NCBI GenBank assembly: GCA_946902985.2 | Contig: OX336389.2 | Span: 174,416,704-174,480,703, forward strand | DNA length: 64,000 nucleotides | Direction: 5' to 3' | Source of the DNA: Meconema thalassinum | Lineage: Eukaryota; Arthropoda; Insecta; Orthoptera; Tettigoniidae | Part shown: positions 1 through 10,499 of the stretch, in pieces | Layout of the letters: every line of letters begins with the position of its first letter | How positions within the stretch are numbered: position 1 is the stretch's first letter | Notes under the pieces: generated by a model | Told to the model about the DNA's origin: nothing | Database searches by the model: none | The model's input: only the letters and a program-made list of their open reading frames with translations | Translations under genes and position numbers: made by a program

Positions 1-721
1 ATTTGTGATAACAGGGTCAATCGAAACACGTCTCGACTCTTTTCACAGCCAGACTAAAAAAAAGTCCAAAGTTTTTCAATGTGGCATTTTTCCAACGTCC
101 GTGTGTTTAAAATATTAGAAACAATTTGCTAAGTCAGAAAGATGAGGACATTTGTTTATGCAGATTTTGAATGTGATTGTGTTAGTCTATAAGAAAACCA
201 TCTTTCCAATATCTTAGGTCATTTTATAAACCTCAAAGTGACACTGTCATTAGAAAACCATACAAACTCAGTGTCATTGTATCCGACAACTTTTGAAAGG
301 CGAAATGTGAGTTTTCTAGAAAAAACATTTGGGAAATACCGCAGTTTTTCTGGTAGAAATTATAAAGTATCGTGCATATAAATATTTGAATCCAAGAAAA
401 AAATCATAGCAAATTGTGCAATTGATATGATGGGAAAAAGCTTACGTAGTTTTAAGGAAACGAAAGCTTCAAACTTTCGTTTACTAAGGCAACGCTGAAA
501 ATAGCTTCAAACACCATAATAGTTCTAAGGGCATGAAAATTCAGAACTGACACTGCAGATAAGAGTGAATTTAATCCTGTCATCCAGTTACGGAGATGAT
601 TTTGAAGTACCAGACAGCTCAGATTCCCTCGGAAGTTCAACCCCTACCCCCTGTGGTGGAGACGGGCAACGGCACGAAGTAAGAGAGTGCATGTAGGGGT
701 GATGTATAACGGGGACTTAGT

Positions 722-911
722 TTATTTATTTATCGTATGGCTTTTAGTGCCGGGAGTGTCCGAGGACATGTTCGGCTCGCCTGAGTCTGTAGCTGCTTCC
801 AGCGGAAACCCTAAAGGGTGAGCTACAAGTTCCGCTCAATTTCAAGTAGTTCCAACTTTCGCCACCAGATATCAATGATACCTAGTGGTGAACGTTGGAA
901 CTTTGATAGAG
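722..911 (-). mobile_element. SINE copy (family I), 3' part, with target-site duplication
   Basis: A short interspersed element read on the minus strand. Its A-rich tail (an ATAA-type repeat) lies at 722-735. The copy is flanked by a 12-bp direct repeat CGGGGACTTAGT at 710-721 and 912-923, as expected of LINE-driven insertion. The 735-830 segment matches, inverted, the 3' part of a second copy at 55133-55234. That second copy has a tRNA-like head, while this one has an unrelated 5' portion containing a hairpin (848-902). It encodes no protein and would depend on a partner LINE for movement. Confidence 0.75.
848..902. repeat. imperfect 26-bp hairpin within the SINE
   Basis: Arms 848-873 and 877-902 pair at 22 of 26 positions around a 3-nt loop. 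The outermost 9 pairs are perfect (AGTTCCAAC). It may fold in the SINE RNA. No function is known. Confidence 0.7.
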
Positions 912-977
912 CGGGGACTTAGTGAGCCCCAGGATCACTACGGTAGCTGGGAAGGCCCTACAGGGACCCTGAAAAGC

Positions 978-1004
978 AGCGGCGGCGGCGGCGGAGGAGG
1001 AGGA
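978..1004. repeat. GGC/GGA trinucleotide microsatellite
   Basis: A run of GGC repeats passes into GGA repeats, just upstream of a LINE fragment. It is a simple repeat with no coding context that I can defend. Confidence 0.85.
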
Positions 1005-1084
1005 GCATGGGTATTTGGTACGGCAAAGCTGGCAGATGAGGCAACCCACCCTTCGGGGGATTAAATAAGAAGGAAATCACAGCC

Positions 1085-1260
1085 TTGTGGTTAAGAGGGA
1101 TTTTTCAAGGCAATCTCTTTGTCAATGTAGCTAATACTGTAAATGAAGAAACACTTGAAGTGGGGAAGACCTGGAAGGAATCTAAAGCATTGGCTGGTCG
1201 AAGATCACAATGGAGGTGTTGCACGAATGCCCTATGCTCTAGTAGGAACGATAGGTTGAT
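1085..1260 (+). pseudogene. LINE ORF2 C-terminal fragment
   Basis: Translation in the plus frame gives a stretch like GKTWKESKALAGRRSQWR followed by an ALCSS-type ending. This is the extreme C-terminus seen in many insect non-LTR retrotransposon RT proteins (pattern TW..x..A..R..WR..x..ALC). It is followed at once by GATGAT-type repeats, the usual tail of these LINEs. RT and endonuclease domains are absent, so this is a severely 5'-truncated copy. The same C-terminal pattern is seen at 4230-4530. Confidence 0.6.
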
Positions 1261-1465
1261 GATTATGATAATTCTTGTTTTAAGGGGTCTAACATCTAGG
1301 TAATCGACCCCTAATTAAATGAAATGGTATGAAATGAAAGGATAGAGATTTTTTTAAAACACTGCCAGAGATGAAACAAATCCACCGGTGGGATTCGATC
1401 CAGCACCACGCGGTCCTTGGCTTCATGTTAACGTACAGCGCACATGAACGCCGTACAGCAATTAC
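1259..1465 (-). mobile_element. minus-strand element with LINE C-type 3' tail (SINE or truncated LINE)
   Basis: 1259-1347 closely matches 13220-13305, which is the 3' end of a LINE insertion, including the GGGGCC..GGCCCC hairpin-like block and the trinucleotide tail. Beyond the shared tail the two copies diverge. Here a B-box-like GGATCGAATCC can be read on the minus strand near 1385-1400. This may be a SINE that borrowed the LINE 3' end, or simply another truncated LINE copy. It sits tail-to-tail with the preceding LINE fragment. Confidence 0.45.
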
Positions 1466-1647
1466 GAATAATTAATAATTAATTTCTCGAAATCGGCTGA
1501 GAAGCGCATCTTACTACTTGCACCTGGTATACGCCTAGTCATGCCCTACAAGTGTACTAAAGATGATTCGAATCGGTGACCCATGCATCGTATCCTCCCC
1601 TTGTAAGCACCGATCCCAATGGGACTCCGTTTTCCTGTACATGATAT

Positions 1648-1703
1648 TGCGAATATGTCCTCCCTATTCGGACACGGAATAGGCGGAGGGACAGAAAATT
1701 CGC
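1648..1703. repeat. small imperfect inverted repeat
   Basis: TTGCGAAT at 1648-1655 pairs with ATTCGCAA at 1696-1703, with further partial pairing inward (GTCC..CTATTC-like arms). It could be a degenerate palindrome or a mini-MITE. No target-site duplication was confirmed. Confidence 0.45.
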
Positions 1704-1744
1704 AATAAAGACCGGCATGTTACCTCGGAATTTCCATTAATGCA

Positions 1745-2417
1745 GGGAGGAGAAGATGTAGCGCCAAGTGGTGTCATCGGCCTTCTCGAGGTCAAAGAAA
1801 ACAGCGACTAGGTCCGGAGGAAAGCGCCCTGTATGGCGGTCTCCATGCATACCAGATGGTCGTTGGAACACAGAGACGCCCTAAATCCACACTGGTATTC
1901 AAACAGGAGTCCTCGTTTCTCCAGAGCCCACACCAGTCGCCGATTGACCATCCTCTCAAAGAGCATGCACAGACCATTTGTGAGACAAATAGGTCTGTAA
2001 CTCCTTGTCACATTGGGATCCTTATCGGGCTTCAGATACATTCCTGCAATTGCGCTGGAAACACACCTTCCAACCAGATATGATAAACACCCTGAGCAAA
2101 TAATGAATGCTCTCATCGTTAAAGTGTTTAAGCATCTGGTTGTGTGTATTATCCGGGCCGGGAGACGTGTCCTTGCAGAGTGCCAGCGCTTCGCGGAGTT
2201 CCCACTCCGAAAAGGGCACGTTTTACTCCTCCGAAGCGCGGGAAGCAAAACATAGCTGGGAGCGTTCAGCCTCGCACTTCAAAGCAACGAGAAAACTATC
2301 ATAATTGTCGGAACCGGATATATCCGCAAAATGCGATGCGAGAGGGTTTGCAATGCGGTAAGGATCTGTAACCAATTCACTATTTTGATTACTGACAGGA
2401 CTTTCAATGCCTAGCAA
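1745..2417 (-). pseudogene. LINE reverse transcriptase fragment (jockey/R1-like)
   Basis: Three reading frames on the minus strand together cover the N-terminal half of a LINE RT. They run through a linker (2417-2223), a P.SEWELREAL..CKDTSPGPD segment (2219-2022), and YRPICLTNGLCMLFERMVNR plus YQCGFRAS. The run ends at motif A, FFDLEKADDTTW (about 1750-1795). The first motif A aspartate is present, while the usual Tyr of 'KAYDTTW' reads Asp. At least two frameshifts separate the pieces, and the palm motif with the catalytic DD is missing downstream. It is a dead, truncated relic of a self-copying retrotransposon. Confidence 0.8.
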
Positions 2418-2429
2418 TTTAGTTTTAGG

Positions 2430-3300
2430 TGTGTATATATTATTTTTTTTTCAAGTACTATAATCCAGTACATTATGAACTCTATTTAGTTGGCACAAAG
2501 GATATCTTTTTAAATTAAGTGACCAGTGGAACATTCATGTTAAGACTGTCAACACTAAACTTGGAGACCAATTATGCTTATTGTGACTATTATGACGAGC
2601 GCATCTATGGATTAAAAAAAGTGAACGATTTACTAGCAAAGGCAGTCTCTAAATATATTTTCTGAGCGCGTTTATGACGGCAGTGAGCAAAGCAATAAGA
2701 AAAAGGAAACGTCGAACACTGCGATATTGAGGCACAGCAAAGCATTTTATTATTACGTTATTGTTAATTGACAGTACACAACATGATAATATGTATCCCT
2801 TAATTGTGATAGTTATGTGTGAATTAAGCAGACGTTATGTTCTATTGAATTTTCAGAAACATTTTGCGTCAAAACCTGTGTTTACTCAGCATTAGCAATT
2901 ACCATGTTCTTGCCTCAAGCCTACCAGATAACAGGTGGGCGGCGTTGGGGAAGCGTAATGACACGGCTTGTAAGTGTAGAAGGCAGTGCCTAGCTAAATA
3001 CAAGGGTATTTTCCTGAACCTAATGGGCGGGGGGCGTATAACTTCTTGGTTTCACTCCCTTTCGTTATTTTAACCCCTACTAAAAGAGAAACACACCAAT
3101 TTACATTAGATGGCGCACGAGTAGTTTCAACAAATGCTCACATGGTCAGCTGTATGTGGCGTGCTCACGCCTCGGAAAGCCTTCGGATTTACTTATATAC
3201 GCACCAGACAGTAAAACAAAGAATATTGCTTATCCAAAGGCACTTCAGTAAACGAAATTAAATTCTAACACTTATTTTTATTATTTCTATGTTTCTTTAT
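2430..3300. other. AT-rich stretch, no recognisable feature
   Basis: Only short chance reading frames occur here. I see no RT, transposase or tRNA-like motif and no clear repeat partner elsewhere in the window. Confidence 0.5.
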
Positions 3301-3306
3301 TTCTTG

Positions 3307-3540
3307 GTCTGGCTGCGTGGCTCAGCGGTAACGTTCTCGCCTGCTGTGACCAAAGTTGCAGGATCGAATCCTGGTGCAGCCAGTTGGCATTTGAGGGTGC
3401 GCAAATGCCAGGGAGCAGTGTCAGTAAATTTACTGGCACGTTACAGATCTCCTTTGGGCCATAAATCCGTCACCCCGGCATCTCTAAAAGCCGCAGTTGT
3501 TAAAAGGGACGTAAATCCAATAACAGTATTATTATCTTCC
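3307..3540 (+). mobile_element. tRNA-derived SINE (family V)
   Basis: The head reads like a tRNA gene: an A-box-like TGGCTCAGCGG near 3316 and a B box GGATCGAATCC near 3361, ending GCAGCC. These would form an internal RNA polymerase III promoter. A tRNA-unrelated body follows and ends in a TTATTATC-type tail at about 3525-3540. A 90-residue chance ORF across it is not a gene. Flanking duplications were not clear. Confidence 0.75.
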
Positions 3541-3559
3541 TTTCTTTCTACTGTATCTA

Positions 3560-4180
3560 TCTGTCTTTGATTGGCATTGCAACGCATAACAGACTGATGA
3601 AATGTAAGTGTGAGAAATGAGCCTTCACTATAAGAGATTCCCCTCCAGGCAATCCTAAAAAACTATAAAATACGGTACATTTAATATTTACTTTTTGTCA
3701 ACAACAGACCCATGAAGAAATTGGCAAGGTTCTTCCATGCCCTATAGAAGAACTGTTAATAAGCTTCAGTTAGTGTATCCTTGGTAGGTGTCAGTGTAAC
3801 AGCTCTATGTACAGAGCCATAGACTTGATCATCAACCAGAAGAAGGGAAACACTATTCAAAGTGAGAACATAATAATAATTGATGGTTTAAGTGCAAAAA
3901 TATTCCACTCCGATTATAGGGTTGTGAGTTTTTTGAATTCGTAATTCACAAACTGTTTTTACAGCCAATTAGGGCAAAAAGCAACAAAATAGCAATTCTT
4001 TTGTAGAATTATAAGATTGTTTAACAATAACCGTACCCGATCCTTGGGAAAAGGAAATAGTTAACTGCAACTTACACCTGTACTATGAAAAAAGTTAACG
4101 TTTTGGGAATCTAAATAATATTTTGTTTATCCCATGATTAAAAACGGCTGTCTTCGGTTTGAAAATTCTTTACTGGAGTC
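3560..4180. other. no recognisable feature
   Basis: AT-rich sequence without a coding signal, tRNA-like head or terminal repeats that I can identify. Confidence 0.45.
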
Positions 4181-4224
4181 ATTGTGCTTGTTAAAAATAA
4201 AAATCATTTGCTTAAACAAGCGAC

Positions 4225-4528
4225 AAAATTTAATCCTATCTACCCAGACCAAGTTGAAGTGACTGGGGAAACACCTATTGGAAAGCAGATCAAACAGCGG
4301 AAGTGGAGGTGGATAGGACACACGTTGAGAAAGCAGGATGGAGCCCTCGAGAAGCAAGCCCTGGAATGGAATCCGCACGGACATCGAAAGCGGGGTCGAC
4401 CACGGCAGACCTGGAAGAGATCTGTACTGGAGGAGGCAAGTGAGGCAGGAAAGACCTGGGGAGAACTACATGGGATGGCCCGAAGCAGAGTCCGCAGGGG
4501 AAAATTCATCGAAGCCCTATGCTCCTGA
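4225..4528 (+). pseudogene. LINE ORF2 C-terminal fragment
   Basis: The frame opens upstream at 4184, but LINE similarity begins near 4225. It contains QRKWRWIGHTLRKQDGA, then ALEWNPHGHRKRGRPRQTWK, then GKTWGELHGMARSRVRRGK, and ends ALCS-stop. This is the conserved tail of a large class of insect non-LTR RT proteins (WRWIGH, basic RGRPR and TW..A..R motifs). RT catalytic motifs are absent, so it is a 5'-truncated copy. The basic RGRPR-like stretch probably binds nucleic acid in intact elements. Confidence 0.8.
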
Positions 4529-4559
4529 AGGAGCCACAGGAAATAAGTCAAGTACCCAG

Positions 4560-5038
4560 AACAAGTGCTCTCAGCTGATCAGGAAAGCCTCTTTGGAGGT
4601 GCAAACTTGTCCATATGGCAGATCACCATACTTTCATGAACATGCAATTTTATCATGTTTAGAAAATCTAGTAACATTCCTCGGTCATACCGTAGTCTAT
4701 GATGGCTTAATCAACTGGGTGAGAGTCATCAGAAAGGTGAAAACCGAACACATGAGTTGGAGCATCAAGTGCAGCAGTCTATTTTACCTACCCCAGTAGT
4801 AGGTTACATATGACATGTCTGTCCATATTTTGTAGTCACCCAAGCAAAGAATGAGAGTGCAATTGGTAACTAGTTTTTTCGAGTGTATCCTGTTCCTGTC
4901 CTCAAACCAGAATATGGATAACCTATGCATAAATTACAATTTATTGCATATACCGTACCAGTAACTCTTGAACTAAACTTTACATAGGCCTACATGTCAA
5001 TTTAATTTTGGCTACACTGTATTGTGTGTTTCACAGGT
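4560..5038. other. no recognisable feature
   Basis: An open frame to 4799 overlaps the previous fragment in another frame and has no family signature. The rest is AT-rich without motifs. Confidence 0.4.
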
Positions 5039-5039
5039 A

Positions 5040-5947
5040 TTTCTCAAATCATTTAACCTTGAGGCTGTTTCACCTATCAGTCTAGTCTAAAAGGTTCTGC
5101 TGGTGAGCGAGCCGTCTCCATGATACCCTAGTAGCGGTTAACACTGTGGCCTCTTCTGTTTCTATACACCTCTCACTTTGAAATTGTTAAATACTGTACC
5201 CAACTCCTCCTTGGTCTACCTGTACTTTCCTGTATTCTATAGCCAAGTTCAGTAACCTCCTAGGTAATCCCTCCTCCCCCCCATTCTCATCACATGATAC
5301 CACATTTTGAATGGCTCATACAAAATGTCTCATCTAACATGTTCACTTCTAACTTAGCCTTTAACACTTCATTACAAGTACCCTCCTGCCATGTTCCCAT
5401 TATCTATTTGTCCTAGCAATAATTTGCACCCTCAAATAAGATACATCCAGCACCTGGATGAGATATCCTTTATCCAATCAGCTCTCACTCTCATGCAGCA
5501 CAGCTGCACCGAGCAATGTAGAGAGTTTCATAGTGACATAATCTTCATTCCTTCAGAATACAGTAGATCGCAACTGAGATTCACTGTATTAGCTTTCCTA
5601 CACCTTGACTTTATCTCCCTCTCACTATACTACCGTCCTACAGCCCATACGGTCCATCTGCTTCAATATAGTTTTTCCTACCTGGCATTCTACTGTATTT
5701 TCTTGAGTTTTTTCCCTACAGACATCAGCTTCATTCTTGAAATGCCAATTTTCATACCATATTCCCTACATTTCTGTTCAAGTTCTAACATTTTGGCTTA
5801 TATGCTTTTGACAGAGTCTGTCATCACCACCACCAGATAATAAGCATAGGCCAGACTGCTTACCTCATTTCCATCTAATTAAATCCCACCCAGCCAGTTT
5901 ATGCCATTCAGTAATTGGTCCATATATATAATAAATATTAGTGGAAT
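5040..5947 (-). pseudogene. LINE A: C-terminal part of RT, with destroyed YADD box
   Basis: Minus strand, 3' end of an old LINE. Reading from 5947 downward, frame-broken segments match the RT palm: the region around 5830-5860 translates as AYAYYLVVVMTDS, where the family has AYADD. Both catalytic aspartate codons (GAT) read TAT (Tyr). Further on are EYGMK-type palm/thumb sequence and, near the end, EEATVLTATRVSWRRLAHQQ before a stop at 5084-5086. The same 3' end occurs on the plus strand at 16490-16655. Many stops and shifts. It continues upstream at 6613-7192 after an inserted Tc element. Confidence 0.75.
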
Positions 5948-5949
5948 TA

Positions 5950-6610
5950 GGGGAATGTTCTCCACAATGCTTACTTGCTGCTGCAAGAGCTAGCATCAGC
6001 AGTTACATTGGCTGCCACTTGTATCAAAACAAAGAGTAAATGTTGTACTCACCACAGCCATTAATAACAGATGCTGGAAGTTTTGGAAGACAGACTTCAA
6101 CACGTCTGCACATATTGTCAAAGACTTTCTTGAGCTAAAATGCGTGTTGATTTTCTTGGACTACGCAGCATGATATCGGAGATTTCATTAAGTTTTTAGT
6201 CTGTTAAAAGGATAGGCCGGTCTGTTCCCGGTACATCGTGAACTGAGCCGGTCACACGAAATTTACTTATCAAATCTTGAACGGTATCCCGGTTTGGACA
6301 CTTTGAATTAGAAAACCGCACCTGAAAATTTAGTTTTACATTTTCTATAAACTGATCGCCTTCGCAAAAGACGCATTCCACCAAAAAATCTCTCCTCGGT
6401 AGTAAACATTACCACCTGTAGACTGATGCACTCTTCCAATAATCTATCTGAACGCTTGCTTACTGCAATACACACTGACTATTTCGACACCTCACAACCC
6501 ACACGTGTGGTCTTCACTGCACCGCTGTCCTGTCAAGGATACAGTGCTGCCAACTGAACTGCTAATGCTACCCCCGGCAGCAGCACGTAGTCACTGCGGA
6601 GAACATTCCC
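5950..6610 (-). mobile_element. internally deleted Tc1/mariner-superfamily element
   Basis: Terminal inverted repeats: GGGGAATGTTCTCC from 5950 matches inverted GGAGAACATTCCC ending at 6610. Looser complementarity continues for roughly 70 bp into each end. TA flanks both sides (5948-5949, 6611-6612), the target duplication typical of this superfamily. Inside, the minus strand encodes an N-terminal helix-turn-helix region (about 6430-6190), then jumps to what looks like the extreme C-terminus (CRRVEVCL near 6090-6110). The whole DDE catalytic core is deleted. It interrupts the LINE A RT just after its GVKQGC motif. Confidence 0.75.
6190..6432 (-). pseudogene. Tc-like transposase N-terminal HTH fragment
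   Basis: Translation gives VECVFCEGDQFIENVKLNFQ, then NRDTVQDLISKFRVTGSVHD. This is the PAX-like DNA-binding region seen in insect Tc3-like and DUF4817-type proteins, with 'KFRETGSV'-like linker wording. A start-like ATG near 6430 precedes a run of T that carries one extra base, shifting the frame. No catalytic aspartate remains. In an intact element it would bind the terminal repeats. Confidence 0.6.
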
Positions 6611-6612
6611 TA

Positions 6613-7192
6613 GCGCCCTGTATTACAGCCTTGCTTCACTCCTTTAACAACCTTAAACCAAGAACTCATCCTGCCTACAACTTTCACTGCATCCCAATTA
6701 TCTTCATAAATACTTTAGTCTGTAGCAGTCTTCCCTCGATACCATAATCCCTCAGGATGCTGAGCACCTTTTCTCTTGGCACTCTTTATCGTAAACCTCC
6801 TCAAGATCTACAAAATACATCTGTTTATTCATCTCGTAGCACCTCTCAATAACTTGGGGCTTAGGCTACTGCAAACTTGATCCTGACCTCTCCATTCTTG
6901 TCTAAAACAACAATGATTTTTGTCCATCATTTTTTTGGTTAAGGATCAAATACCCCTTTGTACAATGCCTGAGTAGCCTATGCTTTACCTGTAATTGATG
7001 CATTATTTCCTGTTACCTTGCTTATAAATTGGGGTGATTACTGGTTATATCCAGTCAAAGGGTACTATACCAAAATCCCATGTGATTTTATTATCCTACA
7101 CAACCATTTTATCCCTGTCTTCCAATTATATTTAACAATCTTTGGCCAAATTTCATCTAACCCTGCTGCTTTGTGACATCCAAGCTTATTTG
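6613..7192 (-). pseudogene. LINE A: RT N-terminal half and motif A
   Basis: Minus strand. From 7190 downward: HKAAGLDEIWPKIVKYN, then DWI..VITPIYKQGNRK, then CCFRQEWRGQDQV, and motif A MYFVDLEEVYD near 6815-6840. The YGIEGRLLQ and VKGVKQGC region follows (about 6640-6760, frame-broken). These are canonical fingers and palm landmarks of an AP-endonuclease-type LINE. The motif A aspartate survives, but stops and shifts are frequent. Joined across 7193-8545, the reading continues into the linker segment at 8548-9050. Confidence 0.8.
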
Positions 7193-8545
7193 CACTGAAG
7201 AAAATGGAAATTGCAACACCAATCAGGCATTGGTCGTTAGTGTTGATTTTCAAGATATGGAAAGATGCCATGTAGGTATGTAAACGATCAAAGTTTCAGA
7301 CCCATTGGATTGTTACTACAGGTCTCCCCACGTGATTGGTCGCGGAGGAATCAACTCCAGTATACGGACCCTGGTGTAGTGTAGTCGACTTGCAGTCTGT
7401 GCAGTGAAGTGTTCCCCGTCGAAACATGCCTCGACGACAGAGAAGAGTACGCTATCAACAACTGTCGCCGTTTGAGAGGGCCCGGATAATTGGGCTGTGT
7501 GAGGATGGTTTATCGCTAAGGACTGTCGCTGCACATGTTGGCCGACAGGCATCTACAGAACAACGAGTATGGCAGCAGTGGTCAAATGAAGGTACCCACA
7601 CTCGTAGACCTGGCACAGGCCCAGCGCGACAAACAACTGTGAGAGAGGATCGACACATCATTCGGATGGCCCGGATGGAACCCATGCAACAGCAGCGCAA
7701 ATTCGAGCAGCTGTGGCACCCCACGTTACACAACAAACAGTTGGTAATCGCCTGCGTGCAGCTGGCTTACGATCCCGTGTCCCTGCAGAAGGTGTTCCAT
7801 TGACCCCACAACAGCGACATGTAAGGCTGGCCTGGTGTCGAGAATGATCGACGTGGGTCGATGAATGGCATAGGGTCGTCTTTAGTGATGAATCGCGCTT
7901 CTGTCTTGCCCGCAGTGATCGCCGGAATCGTGTGCGCCAACGTACCGGAGAGAGGGGCCGCCCAGACCTTATTGTCGAGAGGCACACAGGGGAGCTATTG
8001 GATTTAATGTGAAATCACAATTAGTGCTTATTGAGGGCACTATGACTGCTCACCAGTACTCAATCCAGTGGTTGTCCCTATGATGGCGAACATTGCTAAC
8101 GGGATGTTTCAGCAGGACAATGCCCGGGTTCACACTGCACACATCTCCAGAGAAGCTCTCCACGACATCACAACCTCAGAATGGCCCACCAGATCCCCGG
8201 ACCTCAGTCCTACTAAGCATGTGTGGGACATGAAGGGTCGACAACTGGCCTACCGTCCTCAGCCACCCACAACTCTGGAACAGCTGACCCATGCAGTGCA
8301 GCAAGCATGGGCCACAATTCCTCAGGAAGCGATCCAGGGCCTTATTGACTCCATGCCTTGCAGAATTCATCAATGTATTGCAGCTCGTGGTGGGCACATC
8401 CTGTATTGATTGTTGCTCAAACTTGCGGTCAGAGGGACCTGAAAGTGTAATCATCGAATCACAACCGAACACTCGTCCTGCATGTTCAATTGCAGCAATG
8501 TAGCACCACTTCTTTTGGGTGTTGCAATTTCCATTTTCTTCAGTG
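7193..8545 (+). mobile_element. Tc1-like DNA transposon inserted in LINE A
   Basis: A 28-bp perfect terminal inverted repeat begins CACTGAAGAAAATGG at 7193-7220 and is mirrored at 8518-8545. Length is 1,353 bp, usual for Tc1. The right flank is TA (8546-8547). The left flank is TG (7191-7192), one change from TA. Removing the element restores the LINE A reading through an I-N-K codon run, so the insertion point is exact. Its transposase lies on the plus strand and is broken. Confidence 0.9.
7426..8409 (+). pseudogene. Tc1-like transposase, frameshifted, catalytic E replaced by K
   Basis: This would cut and paste the element by a DDE mechanism. N-terminus: SPFERARIIGLCEDGLSLRT, a helix-turn-helix of the terminal-repeat-binding domain, then TRRPGTGPARQTT. 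After frameshifts, the first catalytic Asp lies in VVFSDESRFCL (about 7873-7905). The second is in QQDNARVHTA (about 8111-8140). The third site reads SPDLSPTKHVWD, where the family has an acidic Glu (SPDLSPIEHVWD), so the third catalytic residue is lost. Frames break several times between about 7700 and 8070. The last segment stops at 8407-8409. Clearly inactive. Confidence 0.85.
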
Positions 8546-8547
8546 TA

Positions 8548-9055
8548 TAAACCTCTTTACTTCTTCGACTGTGGTTCTGATCCCATCTTCATTCTCGTCC
8601 ATCATAATCTCAAAGTCTGCCACATTGCCAGGAAAGTTTCCATTTACATTTATCAAGTTCTTGAAGTACAGTTGCCATCTTCCCATTGCTCAATTGTCAT
8701 TTACACAGGACAAATTTTAGCTGTTCTTTATTTTGCTTATTATCTAATAAATCCCTTTGCTCTTACGAGTTTCCCTGAATTATCCAAACTACTACTCATT
8801 TCTCGTTATCCTTCATTTCTAAGACTCCTTATATCAATCCAAAAAGGCTTTTCTAGCACCTGACCTAATGTTTCTAATTTATCTCCAAATTCCTCCCATT
8901 CATTCTGATTCAACTTTGTTTGGAAACATTTTTGTAGGGCTTACTTTTGCCTTTACAAGCCAACTTCACTCCGTCATTCCATCAGAAGGTGCATTTTTCT
9001 CTGCCTTTACACACTGCTGTCCCAAGACATTCTTTTGCTACTTTAACCCTAGAAT
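8548..9055 (-). pseudogene. LINE A: linker between endonuclease and RT
   Basis: Minus strand reading shows WNDGVKLACKGKSKPYKNV (about 8950-9010, after ECLG and KGREK wording). Closer to the Tc1 element are NLINVNGNFPGNV and TVEEVKRFI (about 8548-8660). These match the basic linker of LINE ORF2 proteins ('WWNDEVK..KK', 'FKNLLN', 'EEV..AI'). Stops are present. It joins the RT at 7190 once the Tc1 element is removed. Confidence 0.7.
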
Positions 9056-9059
9056 AGGC

Positions 9060-9365
9060 TACTAGCATTAAGTTATTCAATTGATGCTTAATCCTAATAA
9101 TAGGCTATGTTAAATGTACGTACATTACGAACTTTGCGCTAAGGCACCAATTAGTTAAATGTTTGAAATTAACATATATTTTGTATGTAACACTATTTAT
9201 ATACACTGAAACCTCGGTGGTCTTTGGAGTTTAATACGCTAAGTTCCATCTTAAATACAACAAATACAGAAGTTGTTTACTTTGACATAAATAGCAGTGC
9301 GTAATCTCTCCAGCCTCTTATACTGTCTCTGGTTTTTATGAGGTGGTTTTATAATCCCTCTGTAG
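9060..9365. other. unassigned stretch between LINE A and LINE B
   Basis: About 300 bp of AT-rich sequence with no LINE A or LINE B similarity I can read. It may be 3' UTR or another small insertion. With 11860-12080 it forms the edges of the LINE B insertion. Confidence 0.4.
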
Positions 9366-9377
9366 TCATCATCATCA

Positions 9378-10499
9378 TCATCTTGCACAGTTTCCAGCCA
9401 CTGGCCGGGTCTGTTTGGAACACAAGCCTCTCCAACGTCTTCTGTCTTCCCACCATCTATCAGCCTCCACCCTTGTCCAGTCTTCTCCTCTCTTCTTCAC
9501 GCTTTCTTCCACCCCCTTCAGCCACCTGTCTCTCGGTCTTCCTCTCGGTCTCTTTCCTTCCCACTTCGTCTCGTGTATCCTCCTGGGTATCCTGTTCTCC
9601 TCCATTCGTTTTACATGTCCATACCATCTAAGTCTAGACTTCTCTATACCATCCTGTAATGGTTCCTCCTTCATTAATTCTCTGGTCCTCTCATTTCTTA
9701 TTCTGTCCATCTTTGTAGCTCCAATACTGCTTCTCAAGAACCTCATCTCACTGGCCTGTATTTTGCTCTTCTCCCTTCCTTTCATAACCCAGGTCTCCGA
9801 GGCATACGTCAGGATAGGGACATAGTACGTCCGATATATGATCTTTTTGCTGTTCTGAGGGACATCCTTGCTCCATAACATGCTTCTCACACTCCTCCGA
9901 AATGCTTCTGCCTGCCTCCCCCGCTCATTTATTTCTCTATCGTTTCTTCCATTCTCTTGTATCAGGCTTCCTAGATACTTGAAACTCTCCACTTTCTTCA
10001 GCTGTTCCCCACCAATTGTTATTCCCGTTGTGGTTCTTTCCTTCTTCCTTGTTGTGATCACCATCTCACTCTTATTTATGCTAACTTTCATCCCATATCC
10101 TTGTATTATTCCTTCCCACACGTCCAACTGTTCCTGTACCTCCTCTTCCTTGTTTCCCCAAATCATCAAATCATCTGCAAACACCATTGCTTTCATCTTT
10201 CCTTCCCCAATTACTTGTGCCACTCGGGTCATTATGTCATCCATCACCACAATGGAAAGTAACGGTGACAAGGCACTTCCTTGTTTCAGGCCGTTTCTCT
10301 GTTCCAACCAGTCTGATCTCTCTCCTCCCACTTTCACACAGCTCACGCTTCCCTTGTACATCTCCTTTATCCTCTTTATAGTCAATTTCTCTACTCCTCT
10401 ATCCTCCAGGGACTTCCACACTTTGTTTCTGCATACACTGTCATATGCTTTCTCAATATCCAGGAAGGCCATCAGTAGATCTGTTCCATGCTTTCTCAA
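9378..10499 (-). pseudogene. LINE B ORF2, RT palm to C-terminus
   Basis: This reads through motif A (LLMAFLDIEKAYDSV), then GLKQGSALSPLLSIVVMD and the intact catalytic box MVFADDLMIWG. YLGSLIQENG and LRWYGHVKRMEE follow. A basic RPRGRPRDRW stretch and a TW..DRRRWRG-like end precede the stop near 9380. The RT active site (FADD) is intact, so the second half could fold. Only the frameshift at the duplication separates it from the first half. The protein would prime reverse transcription at a nicked target. Confidence 0.85.

Noticed and set aside
3289..3570. 93-codon plus-strand open frame
   Set aside because: Coincides with a tRNA-headed SINE; no protein family.
5391..5840. 149-codon plus-strand open frame with membrane-like composition
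   Set aside because: Lies opposite the LINE A RT C-terminus; hydrophobicity is a by-product of AT-rich antisense sequence.
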